This document shows, piece by piece, positions 1-7,752 of a stretch of 64,000 nt of DNA. The stretch is from PALSA-505 sp036502085 (GTDB taxonomy: Bacteria > Actinomycetota > Actinomycetes > Streptosporangiales > Streptosporangiaceae): positions 19,447-83,446 of the forward strand of contig DASXZD010000057.1 of assembly GCA_036502085.1 (NCBI GenBank). The letters are read 5' to 3'. The translations under genes were made by a program, and so were the position numbers. Position 1 is the first letter of the stretch; each line of letters starts with the position of its first letter. Under the pieces are notes generated by a model that worked only from the letters and a program-made list of their open reading frames with translations, was not told where the DNA came from and did no database searches.

Positions 1-1
1 G

Positions 2-670
2 CTCGACCTGGTGGAGGGGGACTTCACCTCGGTCGGCGGCCAGGGCCGGCAGCAGATATTCATGCTGGATCTGAGCGGGGCCACCGCCCAGGTCACCGGC
101 TGGAGCTCGCCGGAGTGGGATGGCAGCCAGGGCAACCTGCCGTTCGGCTACCCGTACCAGTGCCACGGCAACGAGGCGTTCTACCTGCAGGCCGCCTCCT
201 GGTCCGCCGACGACTCGACCATCTACATCGCGACCACCGGCTACCACCCGTGGAACCTGCAGGCCGGCTCGTACCCGCGCAGCGGCCTGTGCGACGCCGC
301 GGCGGCCTTCCCGTCCACCCAGACGGAGGTCACGCACCTCTGGGTCAACTACACCGGCTGCGACTCGCTGTACTCCACGGCCGCCGACGCGAGCACCGCC
401 TACTTCGGCGGGCACGAGCGGTGGTCGACCAACGCGAACGGCTGCGACTACGCCGGTCCCGACGCGATCTCCGCACCCGGCATGGAAGGCCTCTCGCCCG
501 CCGGCGGGGACCTTACCTTCAACCCGACCAGGGCCCGCGGGCTCGGGGCCGACGACATGCTGGTCACCGACCAGGGACTGTGGATCGGCAGCGACAACCT
601 CAAGGGCGCCAACAGGTGCGGCAACAGGAAGGGCTACTCGGGCATCTGCCTGCTCCCCTACAGCTCATAA
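2..670 (+). CDS. Secreted beta-propeller protein, C-terminal part (5' end outside window)
   Basis: The frame is open to the left window edge, so only the last 222 or so codons are present. The visible part resembles the propeller halves of the lectin proteins at 19629-21950, 41653-44124 and 45888-48167. Shared landmarks are a GDFTSVGG strand (GGAFTTVNG in the relatives), a central W.NY segment, an FGGHERW strand equivalent to YVGGHNRW, and paired cysteines. Unlike those relatives it stops right after the propeller, ending CLLPYSS, and has no ricin trefoils. Export is inferred from the relatives because the N-terminus is missing. The substrate or ligand is unknown. Confidence 0.65.
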   Translation, partial: LDLVEGDFTSVGGQGRQQIFMLDLSGATAQVTGWSSPEWDGSQGNLPFGYPYQCHGNEAFYLQAASWSADDSTIYIATTGYHPWNLQAGSYPRSGLCDAAAAFPSTQTEVTHLWVNYTGCDSLYSTAADASTAYFGGHERWSTNANGCDYAGPDAISAPGMEGLSPAGGDLTFNPTRARGLGADDMLVTDQGLWIGSDNLKGANRCGNRKGYSGICLLPYSS

Positions 671-680
671 CGCCGCTCAG

Positions 681-717
681 GGAGCGTCCGATCCGCGAGC
701 GGGCCGGACGCTCCTTT
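681..717 (+). terminator. Rho-independent-type terminator after the propeller gene
   Basis: Perfect 10-bp arms GGAGCGTCCG (681-690) and CGGACGCTCC (705-714) enclose a 14-nt loop and are followed by TTTGT. The hairpin starts 10 bp after the TAA stop of the propeller gene and precedes the next plus-strand start at 766. Confidence 0.75.
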
Positions 718-765
718 GTGCCCGGCGCCGGTGCACGGCGTCGATTCGCCGGCCATAATTGGCTG

Positions 766-1572
766 GTGACGACGCATGATCATCCAGTACCTGAGGCGGC
801 CGGCCGGCTGATGCTGGCCGGGGTCCCCTTTGACCGGCTGACCGAGGCGCAGGTCATCGCGCACATCATTGATTCGGTCAAGAACGGCCGCGGCGGCTGG
901 GTCGCCACGCCCAATATCGATATCTGCCGCGTTGCCGCGGGCGAGCCGGCCCTGCGCGAGCTGCTGGCCAGCGCGTCCCTGGTGACGGTGGACGGCAAGC
1001 CGCTGCAGTGGGCGTCGCAGCTGCGCAACGACCCCCTGCCGGAACGGGTCACCGGCTCCTCGATGATCTTCACCCTGACCGAGGCGGCCGCCCGCCACGG
1101 CCTGTCCATCTACCTGCTGGGCGGCGAGCCCGGAGTGCCCGGCCAGGCGGGCGAGGCGCTGCGCCGCCGGTACCCGGGCCTGGTCGTCGCAGGCACCGAC
1201 TCGCCGGACGTGGACCGCGTCCCCGCCCCCGCCACGGTCGAGGCCGTCCGGGCCAAGCTGGCCGCCGCCGCACCGAACATCGTCTTCGTGGGCCTCGGGT
1301 TCCCCAAGCAGGAACGCCTCATAACCGCAGTAAGTTCGATTATTCCGAACGCTTGGTTCGTAAGCTGCGGGGCTGCCATACCGTTTGCCGCGGGAGCAGT
1401 TTCCCGCGCGCCGCGCTGGATGCAGCAGGCCGGCCTTGAGTGGGTGCACCGGCTGCTCAGCGAGCCACGGCGGCTGTTCAGCCGGTATGTCGTGCACGAC
1501 ATACCCTTCGCGGTCCGCCTGCTCGCTTCGAGCGCCCTGTACCGCCTGCTGCGGCGCGGGCGGGCCACATAG
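766..1572 (+). CDS. WecG/TagA/CpsF-family glycosyltransferase
   Basis: This 268-residue protein belongs to the GT26 family. Family members transfer N-acetylmannosaminuronate, N-acetylmannosamine or a similar sugar to a polyprenyl-diphosphate-linked acceptor at the inner membrane face. Seen: an N-terminal segment with TPNIDICR and the family-typical DGKPLQW, and the C-terminal signature NIVFVGLGFPKQE near residue 180. I chose GTG 766 because the longer open frame upstream overlaps the propeller gene and its terminator; ATG 811 is an alternative. Codons 1319-1400 are unusually AT-rich for this genome. The gene converges with the sulfotransferase array and fits a role in repeat-unit assembly for the neighbouring polysaccharide locus. 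Confidence 0.85.
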   Translation: MTTHDHPVPEAAGRLMLAGVPFDRLTEAQVIAHIIDSVKNGRGGWVATPNIDICRVAAGEPALRELLASASLVTVDGKPLQWASQLRNDPLPERVTGSSMIFTLTEAAARHGLSIYLLGGEPGVPGQAGEALRRRYPGLVVAGTDSPDVDRVPAPATVEAVRAKLAAAAPNIVFVGLGFPKQERLITAVSSIIPNAWFVSCGAAIPFAAGAVSRAPRWMQQAGLEWVHRLLSEPRRLFSRYVVHDIPFAVRLLASSALYRLLRRGRAT

Positions 1573-1586
1573 AGCCACCTAGAGCC

Positions 1587-2561
1587 CTAGGCCGGCGTGG
1601 CGCCTTCCCTTGCCTCGTAGTACCGCGCGGCCACGTCGGCGGTCATCTCGCGCACCTGCTCGATTTCCTGCTCGGAGAGCCGGTCCTTGAACGAGCCCAG
1701 CGCCGCCCGCGAGTCCATCGGCCGAAACGCGGTGCGGGACAGCCCGCCGCGCAGGCTCCACGCGTGCGAGGTCTCCGCCCGGCCGTGGTCGGTAGTCGCC
1801 GAGATGATGCGCTGCCGGGCCCGGTCGGTCCAGGTCAGGCCGCACACCGCGTAAAGGTCGCGGAAGCCGCCCTCGGGGTCCTTGGCCAGATCCTCGTAAC
1901 GCTGCATGTGCAGCAGGCCGGGCTCCCGCTCGTTCAGGTCGCCGAGCACCGCGTAGGTGACCCGCCAGAGCGTCGCGGCCTTGGCGACCGGGTCCGTCGA
2001 GTCGGCCGTGGCCTTCAGCTCGCTGGCGAACGGGCCGAGCAGGTCGCGCATGAGCAGCGGCTGATCCAGCAGCTCGTGCGGGTTGGCCTGCCAGCCGAGC
2101 TTGCGCCAGCTGCCGACGAACGAGACCGGATGACGGATGCATACCACTACCCGTACCCCTAGCCGGCGGGCGAACCAGGGCGCCGACAGCGTGGCGAACG
2201 GGTCGTCGATGAGGGCGCGGCGGCGCCGGATCCGGCCGGCCGTGAAGGCGGTCGAGTACTTTGCCAGCCGGGCCAGGTCGGCTGGAGCGCGGTTACGCTG
2301 CAGCTCGGCGACGAGGTGGTACCGCAGCCGCAGCGTGTCGGAGAACGCAGTCGCCCAGCGTTCGTCGTTGTCCGGGCAGATGTACTGGTACCGGTGGGTT
2401 ATCTCGGCGTTAAGCACGCCGGGAGAATGGCCGGGCGGGCGCTGCGGGTTCATCGGCTCGTTGACGTAGACGACTTCACCGCCGGACTGCAGCATCTTGC
2501 CGATCCAGCTGGTGCCGCTGCGCGGCAGTCCGGTAACGAGAATTCCCTGATCCGCAGGCAT
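1587..2561 (-). CDS. Sulfotransferase family protein
   Basis: This is a predicted PAPS-dependent sulfotransferase of 324 residues, last in the minus-strand array. The 5'-phosphosulfate-binding loop is visible as GLPRSGTSWIG near the N-terminus, and the 3'-phosphate-binding motif as VVVCIRHPVSFVGSW mid-protein. A C-terminal RYEDLAKDPE segment is typical of the fold. ATG 2561 has AGGAG about 14 nt upstream. An in-frame start at 2636 lacks a ribosome site and would overlap the preceding gene. The acceptor cannot be read from the sequence; a glycan is inferred from the polysaccharide genes nearby. No signal peptide is seen, so it should act in the cytoplasm. Confidence 0.8.
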   Translation of the reverse strand: MPADQGILVTGLPRSGTSWIGKMLQSGGEVVYVNEPMNPQRPPGHSPGVLNAEITHRYQYICPDNDERWATAFSDTLRLRYHLVAELQRNRAPADLARLAKYSTAFTAGRIRRRRALIDDPFATLSAPWFARRLGVRVVVCIRHPVSFVGSWRKLGWQANPHELLDQPLLMRDLLGPFASELKATADSTDPVAKAATLWRVTYAVLGDLNEREPGLLHMQRYEDLAKDPEGGFRDLYAVCGLTWTDRARQRIISATTDHGRAETSHAWSLRGGLSRTAFRPMDSRAALGSFKDRLSEQEIEQVREMTADVAARYYEAREGATPA

Positions 2562-2602
2562 GCCGGGAACGCCATCTCCTCTGCCGTTGACGGTCACCGG
2601 AG

Positions 2603-3646
2603 CTACCGGCACCAGCTGGGCTCGCGGCCCAGCCATTCGGCTAGCCGCTGGTCGTGCGGGCGGAAGTAGTCCTCGAGCTCCTCGCGGACCGCCGGCGGTA
2701 TCGGCGCGGACCGCGGCCGGGCGTTGCGCTGCTTGAACTCGGGGTACTCGGCGTGCGGCAGGCCCAGGAAGTCGAGCACCCCGTCGTAGATCCGCGCCGG
2801 GTCGGTGAAGAACTCGCCGCTGTCCACGACGTGGATGCGATCCCGGCCGAAGACCTTCTCCAGGTTCTGCAGCTGCTCGGCGTAGTGCCCGCGCAGGCGG
2901 TAGGCGTGATGCTGATGGCTGTAGCTGTAGTAGTGGGGGTTGGCCGCGATCTTCTCGGCCTCGCCCGCCAGCCGGCTCGCTTCGAGTTCGATGGCCCGCG
3001 GGTACGGCTCGGCCTCGAAGCCGAGGGCTGTCTCGTGCGCGTGCCCGGAGTAGCTGCGCTCGACCGGGTCGCGCAGCAGCACCAGCAGCTTCACGCCGGG
3101 CAGGTCGCGGTTGATCCGCTCCGCGGCCAGCGGGTGCATCATGTAATACGGGCTGGACTCGAACGCCATCGGCGCCACGCCGGCCGCGCGCGCGGCGATC
3201 CGGGCGCGGACGCGGAGCGGGAAATGGCTCCGGTACCAGGCCATCCCGCGGTCGTAGGCGTTGTCGAAGTAGTGCACTTCCTGGTGCAGCACCGGGTGGA
3301 ACACGGCCGGGTGCGCGCTGAGCGTACGGGACATGGACGTGGTGCCCGCCCGCTGCGCCCCGACGATCAGGAAGCTCGGCAGCATCCGGGCCCAGGAGGT
3401 GGGTATCCCGGCTGCCACCAGGGTGGTATAGGTGGCGCGCTTGACCGGGCGCGGCAGTCGGTCGCGCCGGCGGGTCTGCGGTGCCCGTGCTGACTGCGAC
3501 CGTGCTGACTTGGCCTGCGACTGTGCTGGCTGCGACTGTGCTGGCTGCGACGGGGACGGCTTGGCCTGCGAACTGCCCGGCGCGGCTCCGTTCGCGGATG
3601 CGCCGGGCGCGGAGGCCCGCTCCGCGGTCTGATCGCTCATGCTCAT
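2603..3646 (-). CDS. Sulfotransferase domain protein with disordered N-terminus
   Basis: The protein has 347 residues. The first 65 or so are a Ser/Gln/Ala/Pro-rich, repeat-encoded tail followed by a basic stretch. The sulfotransferase domain then begins with LIVGAQRAGTTSMSRTL (PAPS loop) and contains LLVLLRDPVERSYSGHAHE (3'-phosphate motif). It is closely similar to the next gene at 3815-4684, sharing HYFDN..DRGM.WY and HPLAAERI-type segments. Heparan-sulfate-type sulfotransferases have this general layout. ATG 3646 follows GGGGTGG at a good distance; the longer open frame has no ribosome site. The acceptor is unknown. Confidence 0.82.
   Translation of the reverse strand: MSMSDQTAERASAPGASANGAAPGSSQAKPSPSQPAQSQPAQSQAKSARSQSARAPQTRRRDRLPRPVKRATYTTLVAAGIPTSWARMLPSFLIVGAQRAGTTSMSRTLSAHPAVFHPVLHQEVHYFDNAYDRGMAWYRSHFPLRVRARIAARAAGVAPMAFESSPYYMMHPLAAERINRDLPGVKLLVLLRDPVERSYSGHAHETALGFEAEPYPRAIELEASRLAGEAEKIAANPHYYSYSHQHHAYRLRGHYAEQLQNLEKVFGRDRIHVVDSGEFFTDPARIYDGVLDFLGLPHAEYPEFKQRNARPRSAPIPPAVREELEDYFRPHDQRLAEWLGREPSWCR
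3495..3560. repeat. 15-bp imperfect tandem repeats inside a sulfotransferase gene
   Basis: Copies of TGCGACTGTGCTGGC lie at 3516-3530 and 3531-3545, with diverged copies at 3495-3509 and 3546-3560. They encode the Gln/Ser/Pro/Ala repeats (SQPAQ) of the disordered N-terminal tail. Confidence 0.7.
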
Positions 3647-3814
3647 GCTGCCACCCCGCTGGACGCGATGGCGCTGACTAGCTCGGCGTACTCCATGAGA
3701 CATCTCCCTCCACACCGGGCTGAGTGCTGGCTGGCAACGGGGGCGCGAACGCGGTCAGAACTGGTCTCCGGCACGTGGCAGTGACCATGGCATCGCAGGC
3801 GGACGGCGACATGC

Positions 3815-4684
3815 TCATTGAGCCCAGCTCAGCGGCCTGCCGAGCAACCTGGTCAGCTGTTCGTCGTGCGGGACATAATACTCCTCGAGCATTTGTCGCG
3901 TTTTGACTTGGATAGGTTCGCCCGGCCGGGCGTTGAACTGGCCGAACCTGGTCGGCTCGTACGGCCGCAGCCCTAGGAACGCCAGCAGATCCCGGTACGT
4001 CGCGGCGGGCCGGCCGAAGTAGGTCTCGCTGTCGATCACGTGCACCTGCTCGCGCGGGAAAAACGTGAAGGCGTGCTCGAGCTGCTCCGCGTAGTGGCCG
4101 CGGTGCCGGTAAGAGTGATGACGATGAGACAGGCTCTCATACGAGATGTCCTCCCGCATCCGGTCGATCTCGCCCGCGAGCCGCTGGTCCTCTAGCTCCA
4201 GCGCCTTCTCGAAGCTCGCCTCCTGCTCGAAGCCGCGGGCGTACTCGTGCTTGTAGGCGGAGAAGGCACGCTCGACCGGATCACGCAGCATGACCACCAG
4301 CTTCGTCTGCGGCAGGTCGCGGGCGAGCCGCTCGAGCGCGAACGGGTGGTACACGTAGTAGCCGCTGGCCTCGAAGGCGACCGGGCCGCCCGCCGCCCGC
4401 CGCCGGAGGCGCGCGATCTCGGCGACCGGGAAGTGCCCCTGATACCAGCGCATGCCGCGGTGGTAGTTCAGGTCGAAGTAGTTGACGCCCTTGCGGAACG
4501 TCGCCGGCATCAGTTGCGGATGGGCCGACAGCATGCGAAACAGCGAGGTGGTGCCGCAGCGCGAGGCGCCGATCATGATGAAGGAGGGCAGCAGCCGCAG
4601 CGGCGCCGTGGCCTCGCCGAGCCCGGTGTACGCCTGCCGCCCGACCCGCCGCAGCTTCCTGGGCGTGACGTCACGCACGGTCAT
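3815..4684 (-). CDS. Sulfotransferase domain protein
   Basis: This is a predicted PAPS-dependent sulfotransferase of 289 residues. The PAPS loop is IMIGASRCGTTSLFRML and the 3'-phosphate motif is LVVMLRDPVERAFSAYKHE. A FEASGYYVYHP segment and a histidine-rich SHRHHSYRHRGHYAEQLE region match the paralogue at 2603-3646, suggesting a local duplication. ATG 4684 has GGAGG 11 nt upstream; the GTG at 4696 sits almost on that ribosome site and is rejected. It lies 24 bp from the next upstream sulfotransferase gene, so the two are probably cotranscribed. Confidence 0.82.
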   Translation of the reverse strand: MTVRDVTPRKLRRVGRQAYTGLGEATAPLRLLPSFIMIGASRCGTTSLFRMLSAHPQLMPATFRKGVNYFDLNYHRGMRWYQGHFPVAEIARLRRRAAGGPVAFEASGYYVYHPFALERLARDLPQTKLVVMLRDPVERAFSAYKHEYARGFEQEASFEKALELEDQRLAGEIDRMREDISYESLSHRHHSYRHRGHYAEQLEHAFTFFPREQVHVIDSETYFGRPAATYRDLLAFLGLRPYEPTRFGQFNARPGEPIQVKTRQMLEEYYVPHDEQLTRLLGRPLSWAQ

Positions 4685-4708
4685 GACGGGCTGCACCTCC
4701 GCGAGCGG

Positions 4709-5554
4709 TCAATCCCAGCCCCAGCGCTGCCTGAGCTGAATGTCAAACTCCGCCTCCACGTCGGCGATCTCGCCGTCGAGCCGCTCCCTGACGAAGGCGA
4801 TGTCACCCGGCGACATCGTCGGCTTGGTGTCGCCGAGCGGCTTGTACAGCAGGCGCTCGACCAGCTTGGACCGCTTGATGCGGCCGACCAGGTCGGCTCC
4901 GTCGCGGCTGCGCACCCAGTTCGCGGCGTGCTTGGCGGCCGCGGCGAGAGGAAGCCAGCGGGCCCCGCTCGCGGGCAGCCTGGCCGCCAGGTCATCGGGG
5001 CTGACGACCTGGCGGCCGATCTGGAGCCAGTCGGTAACCTCGTCGAGGAAGGCCTGCGGAGCGGCCTGCAGGTCATCGAAGACCGCGATGTGCAGCGCCT
5101 TGCGGTCGAAGCTGCCCAGGTACCGGCGCAGCAGCGTCGCGTAGCGGCCCTCATCGAGCAGCACCGGCTCGCTGCGCGCCGTCTCGATGAAGGTCGGTGC
5201 GGCCAGCCCGTGCCGTTGCAGGTACAGGTACGAGGAGAACGCGCGGGCGGCCGGCTCGCGCAGCGTGACCATGAGGCGGACGTCGGGGCCGAGGCACTCG
5301 CGGATCCGCTCCGGCGCCTCGGTGTTCACCAGGTAGTCGGGGCAGACCTCGCCGATGATCTTGTGCTCGGGCCGGACGCCGCGGAACTGCGCGCCGTACC
5401 AGTCCAGCCCCCGGTCGTAGTACCGGCTGAAGAAGTAGAGATCCTTGGCCTCGCTGAGGTAGACCTCCGGATGCGATATCAGGACCTCGTGCAGCCAGGT
5501 GGAACCGGACTTGCCCGGGCCGATGTGCAAGAAGTTGGGCAGCTGCTGCGACAT
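4709..5554 (-). CDS. Sulfotransferase domain protein
   Basis: The product has 281 residues and begins directly with the sulfotransferase fold: the PAPS loop IGPGKSGSTWLHEVL is at residues 11-25, where Lys15 is the usual catalytic or phosphosulfate-contact position. The 3'-phosphate motif is LMVTLREPAARAFSSYL. The family-typical YFFSRYYDRGLDWY segment follows the PAPS loop. AAGAGGA precedes ATG 5554. Only 9 bp separate it from the sulfotransferase-glycosyltransferase fusion upstream, so the two form an operon. It is closer to the NodH/heparan type than to cytosolic steroid sulfotransferases, but the acceptor is not predictable. Confidence 0.82.
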   Translation of the reverse strand: MSQQLPNFLHIGPGKSGSTWLHEVLISHPEVYLSEAKDLYFFSRYYDRGLDWYGAQFRGVRPEHKIIGEVCPDYLVNTEAPERIRECLGPDVRLMVTLREPAARAFSSYLYLQRHGLAAPTFIETARSEPVLLDEGRYATLLRRYLGSFDRKALHIAVFDDLQAAPQAFLDEVTDWLQIGRQVVSPDDLAARLPASGARWLPLAAAAKHAANWVRSRDGADLVGRIKRSKLVERLLYKPLGDTKPTMSPGDIAFVRERLDGEIADVEAEFDIQLRQRWGWD

Positions 5555-5563
5555 CGGATCCTC

Positions 5564-7573
5564 TTACCCCATTCCGCGCCGGAACAGCCGGGCCAGTTTG
5601 AGCATCTGATCGGGATTGACGCCCGTCACCGCCTGCGCGAGCGCGATGTACGGGTAAGGGGACACCGGCCATCGGCTGATGGCCTTCGTCGCGTCACGGA
5701 CGGCGGGTCCTCGCTGGCCGAGCGTTGACCGCGCGAACGCGATCTGCCCGAGCATGCGCGCGTGGCCGCGCCGGGACTTGGCGAAGTCCGCGTGCTTGGC
5801 CAGCATGTACTCCAGGCCGGGCAGGGCGTTCTCCGATTTTCCGCGGTACCACGAGGTGGTGTTCTTCCTGATGTTCGCCAGCGGCGCGGCGATCAGGCCG
5901 ACCCGTCCGGCCCGTGCCGCGCGCAGCACCCAGTCGTAGTCTTCCGAGTAGCCGTTCGGCAGTTCCTCATCGTAGGGCCCGGCTGCGGCGAACACCTCCC
6001 GCCGCATCACGAGCGTCGAGGAGTGCAGTTCCTTCACCCGGTTGCGGAGCAGCAGCTGATAGCTGATCTCGTCGGACCGGCCAGGCCAGTCGTGGATCTT
6101 GTCGTCGGGCAGCAGCAGCCTGATGCCGGTGCCGACGACGAGCAGCCCGGGGTCGCCGAGCAGCCGGTCGATCTGCAGCCGGAGCTTGGCCGAATGCCAG
6201 GTGTCGTCGTCGTCGCAGGTCGCGATGAAGTCGCTGCGCGCCAGGTCCAGGCCGGTGTTGCGGGCGCCGGCCAGGCCGGGTGAATGCGAGTTGCTGACCA
6301 CGCGGACGCTGTGCCGCGGCGTGCCCAGCGCGATCAGGTCCTCGTCTGGTGTCTCCCGGTCGTGCACGACGATGATGTCCATGTCGCCCGGGTAGTCCTG
6401 CCCGACGACCGAGGTGATCGACTCCCTGACCAGCTCGGGGCGCTCACGGGTCGGCATGATCACGGTGACCAGCGGCCACGTCCTGTCCTGCTGGGCCGGA
6501 GCGGGGGGCGGGGGCGCCTTCGGCTCTGCCTGCGGCTGCGGCTTGTTGCCGAGCCGCCAGCCGTAGCGGACCAGCAGCGGGAGGCCGACCGTGGTGACGA
6601 CAGCGCGGTCACGCGGGGACATCCGCATCCGCCAGGCTTCGTCGGCGTGCAGGGTGATCTCGCCGCTGTTGAACCGGGACGGGTTGCCCGACAGGCCGTG
6701 GCTGCTGCCGAGCACGACGCGGCCGTCGCCGATATGCGCCAGGTCTGACGGCTGGGGGAAAATCCCGATGTCGGCCAGCGCCGACTCGACCGCCTGCCGC
6801 GGCGCCACGACGAAATCCTCGTACCGGATCCGGGTGACCTGCATGCCGCAGCGGCGCAGCAGCTCGGCCTGGCCCTGGGTACCCACCCACCGTGCGGCCG
6901 CCTCGACAGGGACGTTGTGCGACATGAGGTCGGTCTGCGCCACGGCGTGCGGGCGCTCTATCTGCTTGGTGAGCGAATGAGCCACTCCCCGCACGTCCCT
7001 GACGAGGTGTATCACCCGGACGTCTATCCCGGCGCGGTGCAGCGCGAGCGCCTGGACCGGCCACTTGCTCGCATCCACCACGTAATCGGCGCCGGCCTGG
7101 TCGGCGACGGCCCGGTACAAGGCCCGGTAGCTCTGGCCGTACTCGGCCACCTCGTCGCGGAAGCTGCCGCCGGCCAGCGGCAGGGCGAGCACCCGCGGCA
7201 TGTGGCGCTGCCGTGCGACGCGGGTCTGCAGCTTGTGGACCGCGGCCAGCTTGCCGCTGTCCCAGCCGCCGAAGGCGCGCTTGCCCACGCCGGTCCAGAA
7301 CGGGCAGTCGGCGAAGGCCAGGCCACAGCCGCATAGCTCGCCGCGCGGCGCGGTGCGGCGCCACAGGTCGATGAGCTCGCCGACGTTGACCAGGCCCGGT
7401 ATGTCGCCGAGGACCCGTTCGAGCAGCGTGCTGCCGGACCGGCCCGATCCCGCGATGTAGATGACGGTCGGGTCGTGGCCACTGGCGGGCCGCGCCGCGT
7501 CCGTGCCGGACGCGGTCGCAGCACCCGGGGCCGTCATGACGGTCCCGGGTAGCTGCCTGCCCCTGCGGCTCAT
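5564..7573 (-). CDS. Sulfotransferase-GT2 glycosyltransferase fusion protein
   Basis: This 669-residue two-domain protein has an N-terminal sulfotransferase domain (about residues 34-345) with PAPS loop AGSGRSGSTLLERVL at 41-55 and 3'-phosphate motif VIHLVRDVRGVAHSL near 187-201. A proline-rich linker lies at about 344-362. A GT2-family glycosyltransferase domain follows from residue 367, opening VTVIMPTRERPELV. It has an acidic DDDD metal/nucleotide-sugar site at 454-457 and a later SEDYDWVLRAARAG segment. AGGAGG sits 7 nt before ATG 7573. The fusion suggests that sugar addition and sulfation act on the same glycan. Both active sites look intact. The linker is short and in frame, which argues against an assembly artefact. 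Confidence 0.85.
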   Translation of the reverse strand: MSRRGRQLPGTVMTAPGAATASGTDAARPASGHDPTVIYIAGSGRSGSTLLERVLGDIPGLVNVGELIDLWRRTAPRGELCGCGLAFADCPFWTGVGKRAFGGWDSGKLAAVHKLQTRVARQRHMPRVLALPLAGGSFRDEVAEYGQSYRALYRAVADQAGADYVVDASKWPVQALALHRAGIDVRVIHLVRDVRGVAHSLTKQIERPHAVAQTDLMSHNVPVEAAARWVGTQGQAELLRRCGMQVTRIRYEDFVVAPRQAVESALADIGIFPQPSDLAHIGDGRVVLGSSHGLSGNPSRFNSGEITLHADEAWRMRMSPRDRAVVTTVGLPLLVRYGWRLGNKPQPQAEPKAPPPPAPAQQDRTWPLVTVIMPTRERPELVRESITSVVGQDYPGDMDIIVVHDRETPDEDLIALGTPRHSVRVVSNSHSPGLAGARNTGLDLARSDFIATCDDDDTWHSAKLRLQIDRLLGDPGLLVVGTGIRLLLPDDKIHDWPGRSDEISYQLLLRNRVKELHSSTLVMRREVFAAAGPYDEELPNGYSEDYDWVLRAARAGRVGLIAAPLANIRKNTTSWYRGKSENALPGLEYMLAKHADFAKSRRGHARMLGQIAFARSTLGQRGPAVRDATKAISRWPVSPYPYIALAQAVTGVNPDQMLKLARLFRRGMG

Positions 7574-7752
7574 GGCAGAACCTCCTGGTTGTGATTTTGC
7601 CGACGGGATCTGGCCGACGCCGGGGACGGCGGTGCGGCCGGCCCAGCTACCTGGTCACAGATGAAGTACACGTCTGCTAGAAACCCTACTGTGCTTCGGC
7701 GAGGAGCTGTGTTCTGCGCGAGTCCGGGAGGTAAACACGTGGTCATGCATGG

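Noticed and set aside
115..765. Upstream extension of the WecG-like frame
   Set aside because: It overlaps the propeller coding region in another frame and crosses the terminator at 681-717; the conserved family sequence begins after 766.
658..1578. Long minus-strand open frame opposite the WecG-like gene
   Set aside because: It mirrors the real gene, has no recognisable motif, and runs through the terminator hairpin of the propeller gene.
4247..5728. 493-codon plus-strand open frame opposite the sulfotransferase genes
   Set aside because: It is a GC-skew shadow of three real minus-strand genes and has no motif.
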